NCBI GenBank assembly: GCA_023409435.1 | Contig: JAEYHP010000111.1 | Coordinates: forward strand, 1-19,185 | Direction of reading: 5' to 3' | DNA length: 19,185 nt | DNA from: Bacillota bacterium | GTDB taxonomy: Bacteria > Bacillota > Clostridia > Christensenellales > CAG-138 | Shown: positions 1 through 6,644 of the stretch, piece by piece | Layout: every line of letters starts with the position of its first letter | Position numbering within the stretch: position 1 is the first letter of the stretch | Position numbers and translations under genes: made by a program | The notes under the pieces: model-generated | The model's database searches: none | The model's input: only the letters and a program-made list of their open reading frames with translations | Told to the model about the DNA's origin: nothing

Positions 1-1
1 C

Positions 2-691
2 GATTTGACGGAGGATATCCTGCCCGTGGTCTCTCACTGGCAGACGCTGCCTATCACGTTCGACGCGCTCTATACCGGGTTTTTGGGCTCGTTTGAGCAG
101 ATCGATCTGATGATAGACGTATTCCGCCGCCTGAAAACAAAGAATACGCTTGTGCTGGTGGACCCCGTCATGGCGGACCACGGCCAGCTTTATAAAATAT
201 TCCCGGCAAACTTCCCGGAGGGCATGAAAAAGCTGTGCTCCGTGGCGGACTGCATCGTGCCAAACATGACGGAAGCGGCGCTGCTCTTAGGGGAATCCTA
301 CGCGGAAGGCCCGTATACGGAAGAATACATCAAAAGCCTGGTCAAGCGGCTTTCTGATTTCGGGCCGGGGCGCGTCGTGCTCACCGGGGTCTATTTTGAG
401 GAAACCCGCCTGGGCGCCGCGGCATACGATGCGCGCTCGGGGCAGTTGGACTTCCTCTTTGGCGAACGCATAGAGGGCATGTACCACGGCACGGGAGACG
501 TGTTTGCAAGCGCGCTGTTAAGCGGGCTGTTGCATGGCATGACCCTTGCCGCCTCCACGCAGCTTGCAGTGGACTTTACGGTAGGGAGCATCGCGCGCAC
601 CAAGGCGGCTGATACGGATATCCGGTTTGGCGTGAACTTTGAAGAAGGCATCCCGATGCTTGTCGACAGGCTCGGACTAAGTAACCACTGA
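2..691 (+). CDS. Pyridoxal/pyridoxamine kinase, 5'-truncated by the window edge
   Basis: This is the C-terminal 230 residues or so of a ribokinase-fold vitamin B6 kinase, which phosphorylates pyridoxal, pyridoxamine or pyridoxine with ATP in the cytosol (B6 salvage). What is seen: FDALYTGFLGS near the start, the family segment VDPVMADHGQLY, PNMTEA, and the anion-hole/catalytic-base motif GTGD encoded at 488-499. The reading frame is open to the first base, so the apparent TTG at 5 is not a true start; family members of about 280 residues imply that some 50 N-terminal residues lie outside. The last codons (Leu-Ser-Asn-His-stop) fall inside the left inverted repeat of the adjacent MITE-like element, so the native C-terminus may have been altered. 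The sugar kinase PfkB or HMP-phosphate kinase (ThiD) are alternatives, but the VDPVMADHGQLY segment favours a B6 kinase. Confidence 0.88.
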   Translation, partial: DLTEDILPVVSHWQTLPITFDALYTGFLGSFEQIDLMIDVFRRLKTKNTLVLVDPVMADHGQLYKIFPANFPEGMKKLCSVADCIVPNMTEAALLLGESYAEGPYTEEYIKSLVKRLSDFGPGRVVLTGVYFEETRLGAAAYDARSGQLDFLFGERIEGMYHGTGDVFASALLSGLLHGMTLAASTQLAVDFTVGSIARTKAADTDIRFGVNFEEGIPMLVDRLGLSNH

Positions 692-841
692 TTAATTCAG
701 CACGCTGTCTTGACGGCCGCTTTTGCGCTCTGCCGCGTCGCAAAAATCTTGAAATAGCGCTGCTATTCCTTCGATTTTGCTCCTTGCAGACCGCAAAATC
801 CTCTCGCCAATCCAACATCCCTCATTTAATCAGTGCTTACT
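680..841. repeat. MITE-like element with 16-bp terminal inverted repeats
   Basis: The ends AGTAACCACTGATTAA (680-695) and TTAATCAGTGCTTACT (826-841) are inverted repeats matching at 15 of 16 positions and enclose a 162-bp stretch with no plausible gene. Inside, a second imperfect inverted repeat pairs 740-758 (GCAAAAATC...AAATAGC) with 762-780 (GCTATTCC...GATTTTGC), so the transcript would fold into a long hairpin. No clear target-site duplication is visible outside the ends. The structure suits a non-autonomous miniature inverted-repeat element or a dispersed palindromic repeat. That it is mobile or multicopy is inference; only one copy lies in this window. It fills the whole gap between the kinase and the HD-domain gene. 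Confidence 0.6.
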
Positions 842-882
842 GAAATAGTTTCAATTTGATTTTACAGAAAGGGAGCTTTACT

Positions 883-1449
883 ATGTCTTATATCCCCACC
901 ATGGAACAAGCGGATGCGCTGCTAAAGCAGTACAACACGGACCCGTTCCACCTGCAGCACGCCGCCATCGTATCTGGCGTCATGCGCTATTTCGCGCGCG
1001 AATACGACCCGGAACGCGAGGAATTCTGGGCGGTGGTCGGCCTGCTGCACGATCTGGATTTTGGGATGTACCCGGACCAGCACTGCATCAAGGGGCAGGA
1101 AATCATGCGGGAGCATAACCTTGACGAAGGCATTGTCCGCGCCACGGCCAGCCACGGCTACGCGATCACAGTGGACATCGAGCCCGAACACATCATGGAA
1201 AAGATTCTCTATGCGACGGACGAGCTTACCGGCCTAGTCGGCGCCGCGGCACTGATGCGGCCCTCTAAAAGCGTATCCGATATGGAACTAAAATCCGTCA
1301 AGAAAAAGTTCAAAACGCCCGCGTTTGCCGCAGGCTGCTCGCGCGAAGTCATCAGCCGCGGCGCCGACATGCTTGGCTGGGACCTCGACACATTGTTGGA
1401 GCGCACGCTTGCCGCCATGCAGAGCCTGGTAGGCACGCTGCCCGTATAG
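883..1449 (+). CDS. HD-domain phosphohydrolase-like protein
   Basis: A 188-residue single-domain protein of the HD superfamily, metal-dependent phosphohydrolases. Visible ligand pattern: His26, the His56-Asp57 doublet in LLHDLD, then His67, His91 (ASHGY) and Asp113 (ATDELTGL), which matches the usual H...HD...D metal site. The substrate cannot be told from sequence. The ATG at 883 is chosen because AGAAAGGGA lies just upstream; an in-frame TTG at 856 would add nine residues but has no ribosome binding site. The C-terminal third is helical with no recognised domain. It stands alone between the MITE-like element and a terminator, so it is probably monocistronic or read through from the upstream kinase gene. 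No membrane segment or signal peptide is seen. Confidence 0.85.
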   Translation: MSYIPTMEQADALLKQYNTDPFHLQHAAIVSGVMRYFAREYDPEREEFWAVVGLLHDLDFGMYPDQHCIKGQEIMREHNLDEGIVRATASHGYAITVDIEPEHIMEKILYATDELTGLVGAAALMRPSKSVSDMELKSVKKKFKTPAFAAGCSREVISRGADMLGWDLDTLLERTLAAMQSLVGTLPV

Positions 1450-1481
1450 CCGTAAACAGCAACGCGCATTCTGTAGACGCA

Positions 1482-1513
1482 ATCACGCGGGAGAATCTCC
1501 CGCGTGATTTTTT
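1482..1513 (+). terminator. Rho-independent terminator of the HD-domain gene
   Basis: ATCACGCGGGAGA (1482-1494) and its exact complement (1496-1508) form a GC-rich stem with a tiny loop, followed by six T on the plus strand. It lies 33 bases after the HD-domain stop codon. The minus strand has no T tract after the stem, so it serves the plus-strand gene rather than the convergent ATPase gene. Confidence 0.85.
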
Positions 1514-1534
1514 CACAACTCAAACATGATGGTA

Positions 1535-3889
1535 TTATGCCCTTACTACCTTCATCGCCCGCATGGCGTTCAGTATCGCAATGACCGTAACACCAACATC
1601 TCCAAACACCGCTTCCCACATGGTGGCCATGCCCAAAGCGGATAGGCCGAGCAGGACAACCTTTACGCCCATGGCGAACAGGATGTTCTGCCATACGATG
1701 GCCCTGGTTTTACGGGCAACCCGGATCGCGGATACGATTTTTGAGGGTTCGTCGGTCATCAGCACGACGTCGGCCGCCTCTATCGCCGCATCGGACCCCA
1801 AAGCGCCCATTGCGATGCCGATATCCGCCCTTGCGAGGACAGGCGCGTCGTTGATGCCGTCGCCCACAAACACAAGCTTGCCCTTGGATTTCTTCCTCTT
1901 TTCCAATTCTTCAAGCTGTTCCACCTTCTGGTGGGGGAGCAGCTCCGTATAAACCGCATCCAGGCCGATCTCATGCGCGATGCTCTCTCCAACAGTCCTG
2001 CTGTCCCCGGTGAGCATGGCCGTATTGCTTACGCCAAGCGCCTTTAGGTCCCTTATCGCCTTTTTGCTGTCGGGTTTCAATTCATCCGAAATCACGATAT
2101 GGCCCGCATATATGCCGTCCACCGCCAGGTATACGACGCTGCCCAAGGCATCCGCCTTTTCCCACGCGACCCCTGCCGCATCCATCATCTTGCCGTTGCC
2201 CGCCAATACCAGTTTGCCGTCCAGACTTACGCGAATTCCCTGGCCCGGGATTTCCTCCTGCTCCGAAAGCCGCTGCGCGTCGATCGGCTGTCCATACGCC
2301 TTCTGGATGGAAAGCGCAATGGGGTGGTTGGAGAAACTTTCGGCATGCGCGGCCCAGGAAAGCAGTTCCTGTTCCGAGAAGCCGTTGGCGCCGGCCGTCT
2401 GCGTCACTTTGAAGATCCCCTTTGTCAGCGTGCCCGTTTTATCGAACACGATCGTATCCACGTGGTTGAGCGCCTCCAGGTAGTTGCTTCCCTTGACTAA
2501 AATGCCGTTCTTGGATGCGCCGCCGATTCCGCCGAAAAAGCTCAGGGGGATGGAAATCACCAGCGCGCAGGGGCAGGATACCACCAGGAACGCCAGCGCA
2601 CGATAGATCCAATCGGCAAAAACGGCGCCGGGAACGGTCAGCGGCGGGATAACCGCAAGCGCTACTGCGGCGAATACAACGACCGGCGTATAGTATCGCG
2701 CAAATTTCGTAATAAAGTTCTCCGTGGGGGCTTTCTTGCTGCTTGCGTTCTGCACAAGGTCCAGTATTTTGGAGATGGTCGATTCCCCGAACTCTTTGGA
2801 AACCTCAATGGTCAGAACGCCGTTTTTGTTGATGGAGCCGGACAATATCTCGCCGCCCGGCTCCACATCGCGGGGCAGGGATTCTCCTGTCAGCGCGGAA
2901 GTATCAACAGCCGAAGTTCCTTCCATGACCCTGCCGTCCAAAGGTACCTTTTCCCCCGGCTTCACAACGATCACATCGCCGATGCCGACTTCCTCCGGCG
3001 TAACTTTGTACAGCTCGTTCCCGACTTTCAGGTTGGCAAAGTCGGGCCGTATATCCATCAGCGCGGAGATGGATTTGCGGGAACGGTTGACGGCAAGCCG
3101 CTGAAACGCCTCGCCGACCTGGTAAAAGAGCATGACGGCAACGCCTTCCGGATATTCGCCAATGGCGAAAGCTCCGATTGTGGCGATGCTCATCAGGAAG
3201 TTTTCATCGAATATCTGGCCTTTTGGAATATTTTTCAGCGCCCGAGAAACCACCTCGCCGCCAATCAGCAAATAGCTGAGCAGGAATACGATCAACTCTC
3301 CCGGGTATCCGAAATCAAACGCAATGCCTGCGGCAAACAGCGCGGCGCCAATGGAAAGGGCGATACGGTAAGCCCATCTCTTGAGGGTACCGGAAGTCTC
3401 CTCCGCAGGTTTTTGATCCGTATAGGAAATGGTAATAGCGGGCTCGATATCCAGCGCGATCTGCGACGCCTGGCGGAGGATGGCGGGCAGGCTCTTTTTA
3501 TCCACTGCCTCGATGGTCAGCTTTTGGGAAACAAAATCAAGGCTGGCGGACTTCACGCCCGCAATGCGGCCGACCTGCGCTTCGATCTTCTGCGCGCAGT
3601 CGCCACAGCACAGCCCCAGCAGATAGAGCGTTTTCCGCCCCGGCTGGGCGATTTCTTTTTCGTTCATGACGACTTCGGGATCGTGCCGTTTTACGATGGC
3701 GTCGGCCTGGGCAACCAGGCTGTTAGTTTTTGTATCATCCGCTATTTCCATAGTGAGGATCTTTGACACAAAATCCACCGAGGCGGCGGAAACGCCCTCC
3801 AGTTTGCCGACGTCGCGTTCGATTTTAGCGGCGCAGTTGCCGCAGCAAAGGCCTTCCAATAGGAATTCTTTTTTGATTGCAGCTTCCAT
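1535..3889 (-). CDS. cadA: Zn/Cd/Pb-exporting P-type ATPase (P1B-2)
   Basis: A 784-residue membrane pump that uses ATP to expel soft divalent metals. Seen: two N-terminal heavy-metal-associated domains, each with Gly-Leu-Cys-Cys-Gly-x-Cys (Cys15/16/19 and Cys94/95/98); LTGES of the actuator domain; the membrane metal site SCPCAL (Cys439-Pro-Cys441); the phosphorylation motif DKTGTLT with Asp483; SNHPIA; and GDGINDAP from residue 676. Lys743 and Asp764 lie 21 residues apart in the last two helices, the same spacing as the Zn/Cd/Pb-specific Lys693 and Asp714 of ZntA, which argues against a copper pump. The ATG at 3889 is preceded by a short 19-base gap from the stand-alone metal-binding protein gene, so both are probably cotranscribed from the promoter region at 4137-4228 and controlled by the CadC-like repressor. 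Confidence 0.96.
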   Translation of the reverse strand: MEAAIKKEFLLEGLCCGNCAAKIERDVGKLEGVSAASVDFVSKILTMEIADDTKTNSLVAQADAIVKRHDPEVVMNEKEIAQPGRKTLYLLGLCCGDCAQKIEAQVGRIAGVKSASLDFVSQKLTIEAVDKKSLPAILRQASQIALDIEPAITISYTDQKPAEETSGTLKRWAYRIALSIGAALFAAGIAFDFGYPGELIVFLLSYLLIGGEVVSRALKNIPKGQIFDENFLMSIATIGAFAIGEYPEGVAVMLFYQVGEAFQRLAVNRSRKSISALMDIRPDFANLKVGNELYKVTPEEVGIGDVIVVKPGEKVPLDGRVMEGTSAVDTSALTGESLPRDVEPGGEILSGSINKNGVLTIEVSKEFGESTISKILDLVQNASSKKAPTENFITKFARYYTPVVVFAAVALAVIPPLTVPGAVFADWIYRALAFLVVSCPCALVISIPLSFFGGIGGASKNGILVKGSNYLEALNHVDTIVFDKTGTLTKGIFKVTQTAGANGFSEQELLSWAAHAESFSNHPIALSIQKAYGQPIDAQRLSEQEEIPGQGIRVSLDGKLVLAGNGKMMDAAGVAWEKADALGSVVYLAVDGIYAGHIVISDELKPDSKKAIRDLKALGVSNTAMLTGDSRTVGESIAHEIGLDAVYTELLPHQKVEQLEELEKRKKSKGKLVFVGDGINDAPVLARADIGIAMGALGSDAAIEAADVVLMTDEPSKIVSAIRVARKTRAIVWQNILFAMGVKVVLLGLSALGMATMWEAVFGDVGVTVIAILNAMRAMKVVRA

Positions 3890-3908
3890 ATCTTCGCCTT
3901 TCCGCCCG

Positions 3909-4136
3909 TCAGGCCTGCATTTCTTTTACAAGAATATCCTCGTCGTGGGTGAGGGCAATGCGTACAATGTCGTTTCCATCAATATCCGTGTCGGCTTCTA
4001 CATCCAGTATTGCGGTGTCCACGTCGATTTTTGCAGTTTTGACTCCGCTTAAAGAGGCAACGTCCCTCTGGATTTTAGCCGCGCAGTTGCCGCAGCAGAG
4101 CCCTTCCAGAATAAACTGTTTTTTGACGCTTTCCAT
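3909..4136 (-). CDS. Stand-alone heavy-metal-associated domain protein
   Basis: A 75-residue protein made of one ferredoxin-like HMA fold with the metal site Gly-Leu-Cys-Cys-Gly-Asn-Cys (Cys14, Cys15, Cys18). Its first 25 residues closely match the first HMA domain of the downstream ATPase (GLCCGNCAAKI shared exactly, then RDV), which suggests duplication of that module. Likely role, by inference from CopZ-like proteins: a cytosolic metallochaperone or metal buffer handing Zn/Cd to the pump. After residue 50 it is acidic (Asp/Glu-rich), unlike the ATPase domains. AAGGAG stands before the ATG. It is the first gene of the transport pair and sits directly downstream of an operator-like repeat. 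Confidence 0.88.
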   Translation of the reverse strand: MESVKKQFILEGLCCGNCAAKIQRDVASLSGVKTAKIDVDTAILDVEADTDIDGNDIVRIALTHDEDILVKEMQA

Positions 4137-4170
4137 ACTTCATTCTCCTTTTAAATATTATTGGTTGAAC

Positions 4171-4193
4171 AATTGAGTTATCATTCAACTGTT
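4171..4193. promoter_or_regulatory. Operator-like inverted repeat before the HMA/ATPase genes
   Basis: AATTGAGT...ATTCAACTGTT matches the site before the repressor gene (4619-4641) at 19 of 23 positions when aligned in the same direction. It has half-sites TTGAGT and ATTCAA and lies in the 92-base gap between the repressor stop and the HMA gene start. AT-rich dyads of this sort are the usual targets of SmtB/CadC repressors. Binding is inferred. Confidence 0.6.
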
Positions 4194-4228
4194 TGGGTAA
4201 AAATAAAGTCCTTTTCGGCACCCATGCT

Positions 4229-4597
4229 TCACTTTTCGCAAACATGGAGCAACCCCTGGTCAAATATTGTCTTTACATGATCGTCCGCGAGAGAATAATA
4301 GACAACCTTTCCGTCCCTCCGGTAATTGACCAGTTTGGACTGCTTGAGCACCCTAAGCTGATGCGAGATCGCGGATTTCGTCATGCCCAGCAGCACGGCG
4401 ATATCGCATACGCACATCTCGGCGCGGAACAGGGCGCAAAGGATTTTGACCCGTGTCGAATCGCCGAATACCTTGAACAAATCCGCAAGATCGATCAGGT
4501 TATCTTCATCCGGCATATACTCCCGGACATCGTTGACGACATCCTCGTGTATAATGTTGCAATCGCACCGATCGACATCCGAAAAATATGGGGTCAT
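4229..4597 (-). CDS. cadC: ArsR/SmtB-family metal-sensing repressor (CadC-like)
   Basis: A 122-residue winged-helix repressor that releases DNA when it binds Zn, Cd or Pb. Both classical metal sites are visible. The alpha3N cadmium-type site: Cys11 and Cys13 near the N-terminus and Cys62/Cys64 in MCVCDIA. The alpha5 zinc-type site: Asp105, His107, His118 and Glu121, with the same spacing as Asp104/His106/His117/Glu120 of SmtB. The recognition helix is within TKSAISHQLRVLKQSKLV, followed by the wing (RRDGKVVYYSL). The start at 4597 has an AAGGAG six bases upstream. The gene has its own strong promoter with an overlapping inverted repeat, implying autorepression, and a second similar repeat before the pump genes implies coordinated control. 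Confidence 0.94.
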   Translation of the reverse strand: MTPYFSDVDRCDCNIIHEDVVNDVREYMPDEDNLIDLADLFKVFGDSTRVKILCALFRAEMCVCDIAVLLGMTKSAISHQLRVLKQSKLVNYRRDGKVVYYSLADDHVKTIFDQGLLHVCEK

Positions 4598-4618
4598 GTC
4601 GCTCTCCTTAAGTTAAAT

Positions 4619-4641
4619 AGTTGAGTATTCCTTCAACTGTT
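4619..4641. promoter_or_regulatory. Operator-like inverted repeat of the CadC-like repressor
   Basis: AGTTGA...TCAACT forms an inverted repeat with eight bases between half-sites, placed immediately downstream of the -10 box of the repressor promoter, where bound repressor would block transcription. The near-copy at 4171-4193 supports a real shared site. Assignment to this repressor is inference. Confidence 0.65.
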
Positions 4642-4644
4642 TTC

Positions 4645-4674
4645 ATTATATGCTCGAATACTATGAAAAGTCAA
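4645..4674 (-). promoter_or_regulatory. Sigma-A-type promoter of the CadC-like repressor gene
   Basis: On the minus strand TTGACT (4674-4669), an 18-base spacer, and a perfect TATAAT (4650-4645). The repressor ATG is 47 bases downstream of the -10 box with the inverted repeat in between. Confidence 0.75.
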
Positions 4675-4683
4675 CCCCGTTTT

Positions 4684-4734
4684 TAACATTCAAAACCCTT
4701 CCTGTTTGCATATTCTGCAAGCAGAAGGGGTTTT
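4684..4734 (+). repeat. 51-bp hairpin repeat, copy 1
   Basis: Identical at 49 of 51 positions to 6645-6695. Arms 4692-4709 and 4717-4734 pair around the loop ATATTCT. In this copy the two changes (one in each arm) weaken the stem: one adds a G-U pair, the other a mismatch. No start codon follows the 3' arm, unlike copy 2. It may help end transcription of the XRE-cupin gene from the right, or be a relic of a duplicated hairpin-plus-gene unit. The surrounding 4675-4885 holds no convincing gene. Confidence 0.7.
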
Positions 4735-4813
4735 GCGGACGCTTCAGCCCTGCAGAGCCTGGTGGCGAAACAGGCGTTCTGCCTCTGTAAATACAAAACC
4801 TAACTTAATCATT

Positions 4814-4848
4814 CGGCCCAGCATGCAAAGATAATGCGTGTTGGGCCG
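4814..4848. terminator. Hairpin downstream of the XRE-cupin gene, possible terminator
   Basis: CGGCCCAGCATGCA (4814-4827) pairs with 4835-4848 around a seven-base loop, giving a 14-bp stem with two G-T pairs as plus-strand RNA. It lies about 37 bases past the minus-strand XRE gene stop. The T-rich stretch TTATATTT follows on the plus strand, while the minus side has only AATGATTAAGTT, so its direction is unclear. As minus-strand RNA the two G-T pairs become A-C mismatches. Confidence 0.5.
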
Positions 4849-4885
4849 TTATATTTGCAAAAGCATCCTTAAGAATCAGGACAAT

Positions 4886-5440
4886 TTATAGCGGATAATA
4901 GATCACCATGCTTGCCCGTGCCAACTCACCGGATTTATTGGAATAAGAATGCGGCCTGTCCGCCATAAATCGAATGGAGTCGCCTGTCTTTATTTCATAC
5001 TCCTTCTCATCCACCTGGATGATTAAGACACCTTCGTACACCGTAATGAATTCCTGGGTCTTTTCACCATGCGGATTGGAAGAGAACGAACTGTCTTTTT
5101 TTAATTCTATCGTGTATACTTCAAATCTTCTTCCGTCTTCAGAAGGAAAAATGGAGTATACCCGATATCTCCCATCGTCCTCAACCTGTGGCTCGATATC
5201 CGCTCTTGGGACAAGGAAAGTATCCGGCTGGGGCATATTGATGATAGATGTATAAGGGATTTTCAAACCCGACGCGATTTTCCATATGGTCTTGATCGTA
5301 GGGCTGGATTCCCCTGCCTCAATTTGCCGCAGCATCGCTTTGCTGACCCCTGTCATATCAGCCACTCTATCCAGGCTTAATTTCATTTCTTCCCGGATTC
5401 GTTTCAGATTATTTGCGACAATTTGATTCAAATCTTTCAA
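4886..5440 (-). CDS. XRE-family regulator with C-terminal cupin domain
   Basis: A 184-residue regulator: an N-terminal helix-turn-helix of the Cro/CI type (about residues 8-62, with SLDRVADMTGVSKAMLRQIE) and a C-terminal cupin sensor barrel (about 105-180, with HGEKTQEFITVYEG and GDSIRFMADRPHSY). Such proteins usually repress an adjacent transporter or catabolic operon and sense a small ligand with the cupin. The TTG at 5440 is preferred over an upstream in-frame TTG at 5476 because AAGGGGG lies eight bases before it. It is divergent from azlCD, and a perfect palindrome lies between the two promoters, so regulation of itself and azlCD is the likely job. The ligand is unknown; a branched-chain amino acid is a reasonable guess from context only. 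Confidence 0.9.
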   Translation of the reverse strand: MKDLNQIVANNLKRIREEMKLSLDRVADMTGVSKAMLRQIEAGESSPTIKTIWKIASGLKIPYTSIINMPQPDTFLVPRADIEPQVEDDGRYRVYSIFPSEDGRRFEVYTIELKKDSSFSSNPHGEKTQEFITVYEGVLIIQVDEKEYEIKTGDSIRFMADRPHSYSNKSGELARASMVIYYPL

Positions 5441-5479
5441 GAAGGCAACCCCCTTGCAATTTGTTACGCAGTACAATAT

Positions 5480-5526
5480 AATATACCAATTAGTATGTTA
5501 TAACATACATTCCAATATGCTATAAC
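5480..5526. promoter_or_regulatory. Divergent promoters with a perfect 16-bp palindrome
   Basis: GTATGTTATAACATAC (5493-5508) is fully palindromic, and a partial copy follows (CCAATATGCTATAAC at 5512-5526 against CCAAT...ATGTTATAAC at 5486-5503). It lies between an extended -10 for the minus-strand regulator (TGGTATATT at 5488-5480) and an extended -10 for azlC (TGCTATAAC at 5518-5526). Neither promoter has a good -35. The layout fits a repressor site controlling both directions. Confidence 0.6.
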
Positions 5527-5591
5527 GCGCAGTGGATGAGAGTATTATACCATATTGTTTATTTAGAAAAGATACGGCATCGAGGGCAAAC

Positions 5592-6284
5592 ATGTTTAGA
5601 GGAACATCAAACGATATAAAAGAGGGAATTCTCGCCGCTCTTCCGCTGACTTTTGGCTTTTTCCCGGTGGCGATGGCCTTTGGTCTTCTCTCAAAAAATA
5701 TTGATATTTCATTCCAAGACAATTTTCTGTTTTCGGCGGTGGTTTATGCCGGGGCCAGCCAATTTATGGCGTTGGATATGATAAAGGAAGGCATTTCGAT
5801 AGGGAGTATCATACTTGCCACATTTCTGCTGAATTTGCGGCATTTGATCATGAGCGCTTCCTTGTCGGTCAAACTGCAGGCAATTAAAAAGCGTTGGCTG
5901 TTTATCCTCGCTTTTGGCATCACCGATGAATCTTTTTCTGTGATCTCCTTAAAAAGCAGAGAATTGAACGTTCCTTTTCTACTGGCGCTGCAAATTGTGC
6001 CATATTTCGCTTGGGTAACGGGTACGGTTGTAGGGTATCTTGCCGGTACCCTGCTTCCTGAGGTCGTCCAACTCAGCCTGGGGATAGGCCTTTATGCCAT
6101 GTTTATGGCGTTATTGGCGCCCGAGATCAGGAAATCTCTTTCCGTTTTGTTTTTAGCGATCCTGTCCGCAGTTCTGTATATCGCGCTGTCATGTTTTAAT
6201 CTCCTGCCGTCCTCGTGGTGTTTTATTGCCGCTGTCGTACTTGCGGCGGGGATTGGCGCACTCTTTATAAAAGACGGAGAGTAG
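5592..6284 (+). CDS. azlC: AzlC-type branched-chain amino-acid exporter, large subunit
   Basis: A 230-residue polytopic inner-membrane protein of the LIV-E/AzlC family, which with small AzlD exports branched-chain amino acids and analogues such as azaleucine. Seen: AGASQF (residues 53-58), NLRHLIM (81-87), the TDES segment (111-114) and several hydrophobic helices. The ATG at 5592 follows GAGGG; an in-frame GTG at 5532 would add twenty hydrophilic residues not expected in the family. azlD follows after a one-base gap, so the two are translated together. The divergent XRE-cupin regulator probably controls them. Substrate is by family; not proven here. Confidence 0.93.
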   Translation: MFRGTSNDIKEGILAALPLTFGFFPVAMAFGLLSKNIDISFQDNFLFSAVVYAGASQFMALDMIKEGISIGSIILATFLLNLRHLIMSASLSVKLQAIKKRWLFILAFGITDESFSVISLKSRELNVPFLLALQIVPYFAWVTGTVVGYLAGTLLPEVVQLSLGIGLYAMFMALLAPEIRKSLSVLFLAILSAVLYIALSCFNLLPSSWCFIAAVVLAAGIGALFIKDGE

Positions 6285-6285
6285 C

Positions 6286-6588
6286 ATGAAAAACTATTTA
6301 TTCTTAACCCTGGGTATGATGGGCGTAACGTATTTGCCCAGGTTGCTGCCACTGCTGATTATGGCTGGAAAGCCCCTTCCTCTTCCGTTAAAGAGGTTCC
6401 TGCAATATATCCCATACACGGCGTTAAGCGCCCTGATCATACGCGGGGTCATGCAAGCCACTCCCGATATGATGCTGGCGACCATAGCCGGTCTCGCCGC
6501 GGCGGGCATATGCTCATGGTTGAAAGGTAGTTTGGTATTATCCGTGCTGATTTCCATTGTTACGGTATTTGTTATTCTTCAATTTTAG
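6286..6588 (+). CDS. azlD: AzlD-type branched-chain amino-acid exporter, small subunit
   Basis: A 100-residue membrane protein with about three or four hydrophobic helices, of the usual AzlD size. It has the family feature TYLPRLLPLLIM near the N-terminus and YIPYTALSALIIRGVM in the middle. Its ATG lies one base after the azlC stop, so coupling is near certain. It forms the exporter together with AzlC. The gene ends about 60 bases before a hairpin that can terminate transcription. Confidence 0.93.
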   Translation: MKNYLFLTLGMMGVTYLPRLLPLLIMAGKPLPLPLKRFLQYIPYTALSALIIRGVMQATPDMMLATIAGLAAAGICSWLKGSLVLSVLISIVTVFVILQF

Positions 6589-6644
6589 CCATCATGAACG
6601 ATTCAGGGCTAACCGCTCAAAAGGTGGCAAATTGTTCCCTTCGA

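Noticed and set aside
680..841. Idea that the inverted-repeat segment is an IS element or a CRISPR unit
   Set aside because: It is too short for a transposase, no gene is inside, and there are only two inverted ends instead of regularly spaced direct repeats.
1535..3889. Reading the P-type ATPase as a copper pump because of its CPC motif and HMA domains
   Set aside because: The Lys743/Asp764 pair in the last helices and the adjacent CadC-type repressor indicate the Zn/Cd/Pb class; copper pumps carry Tyr-Asn and Met-x-x-Ser-Ser there.
5442..5476. Upstream TTG at 5476 as start of the XRE-cupin protein
   Set aside because: It has no ribosome binding site and would put the start almost on the -10 region; AAGGGGG before the TTG at 5440 fits better.
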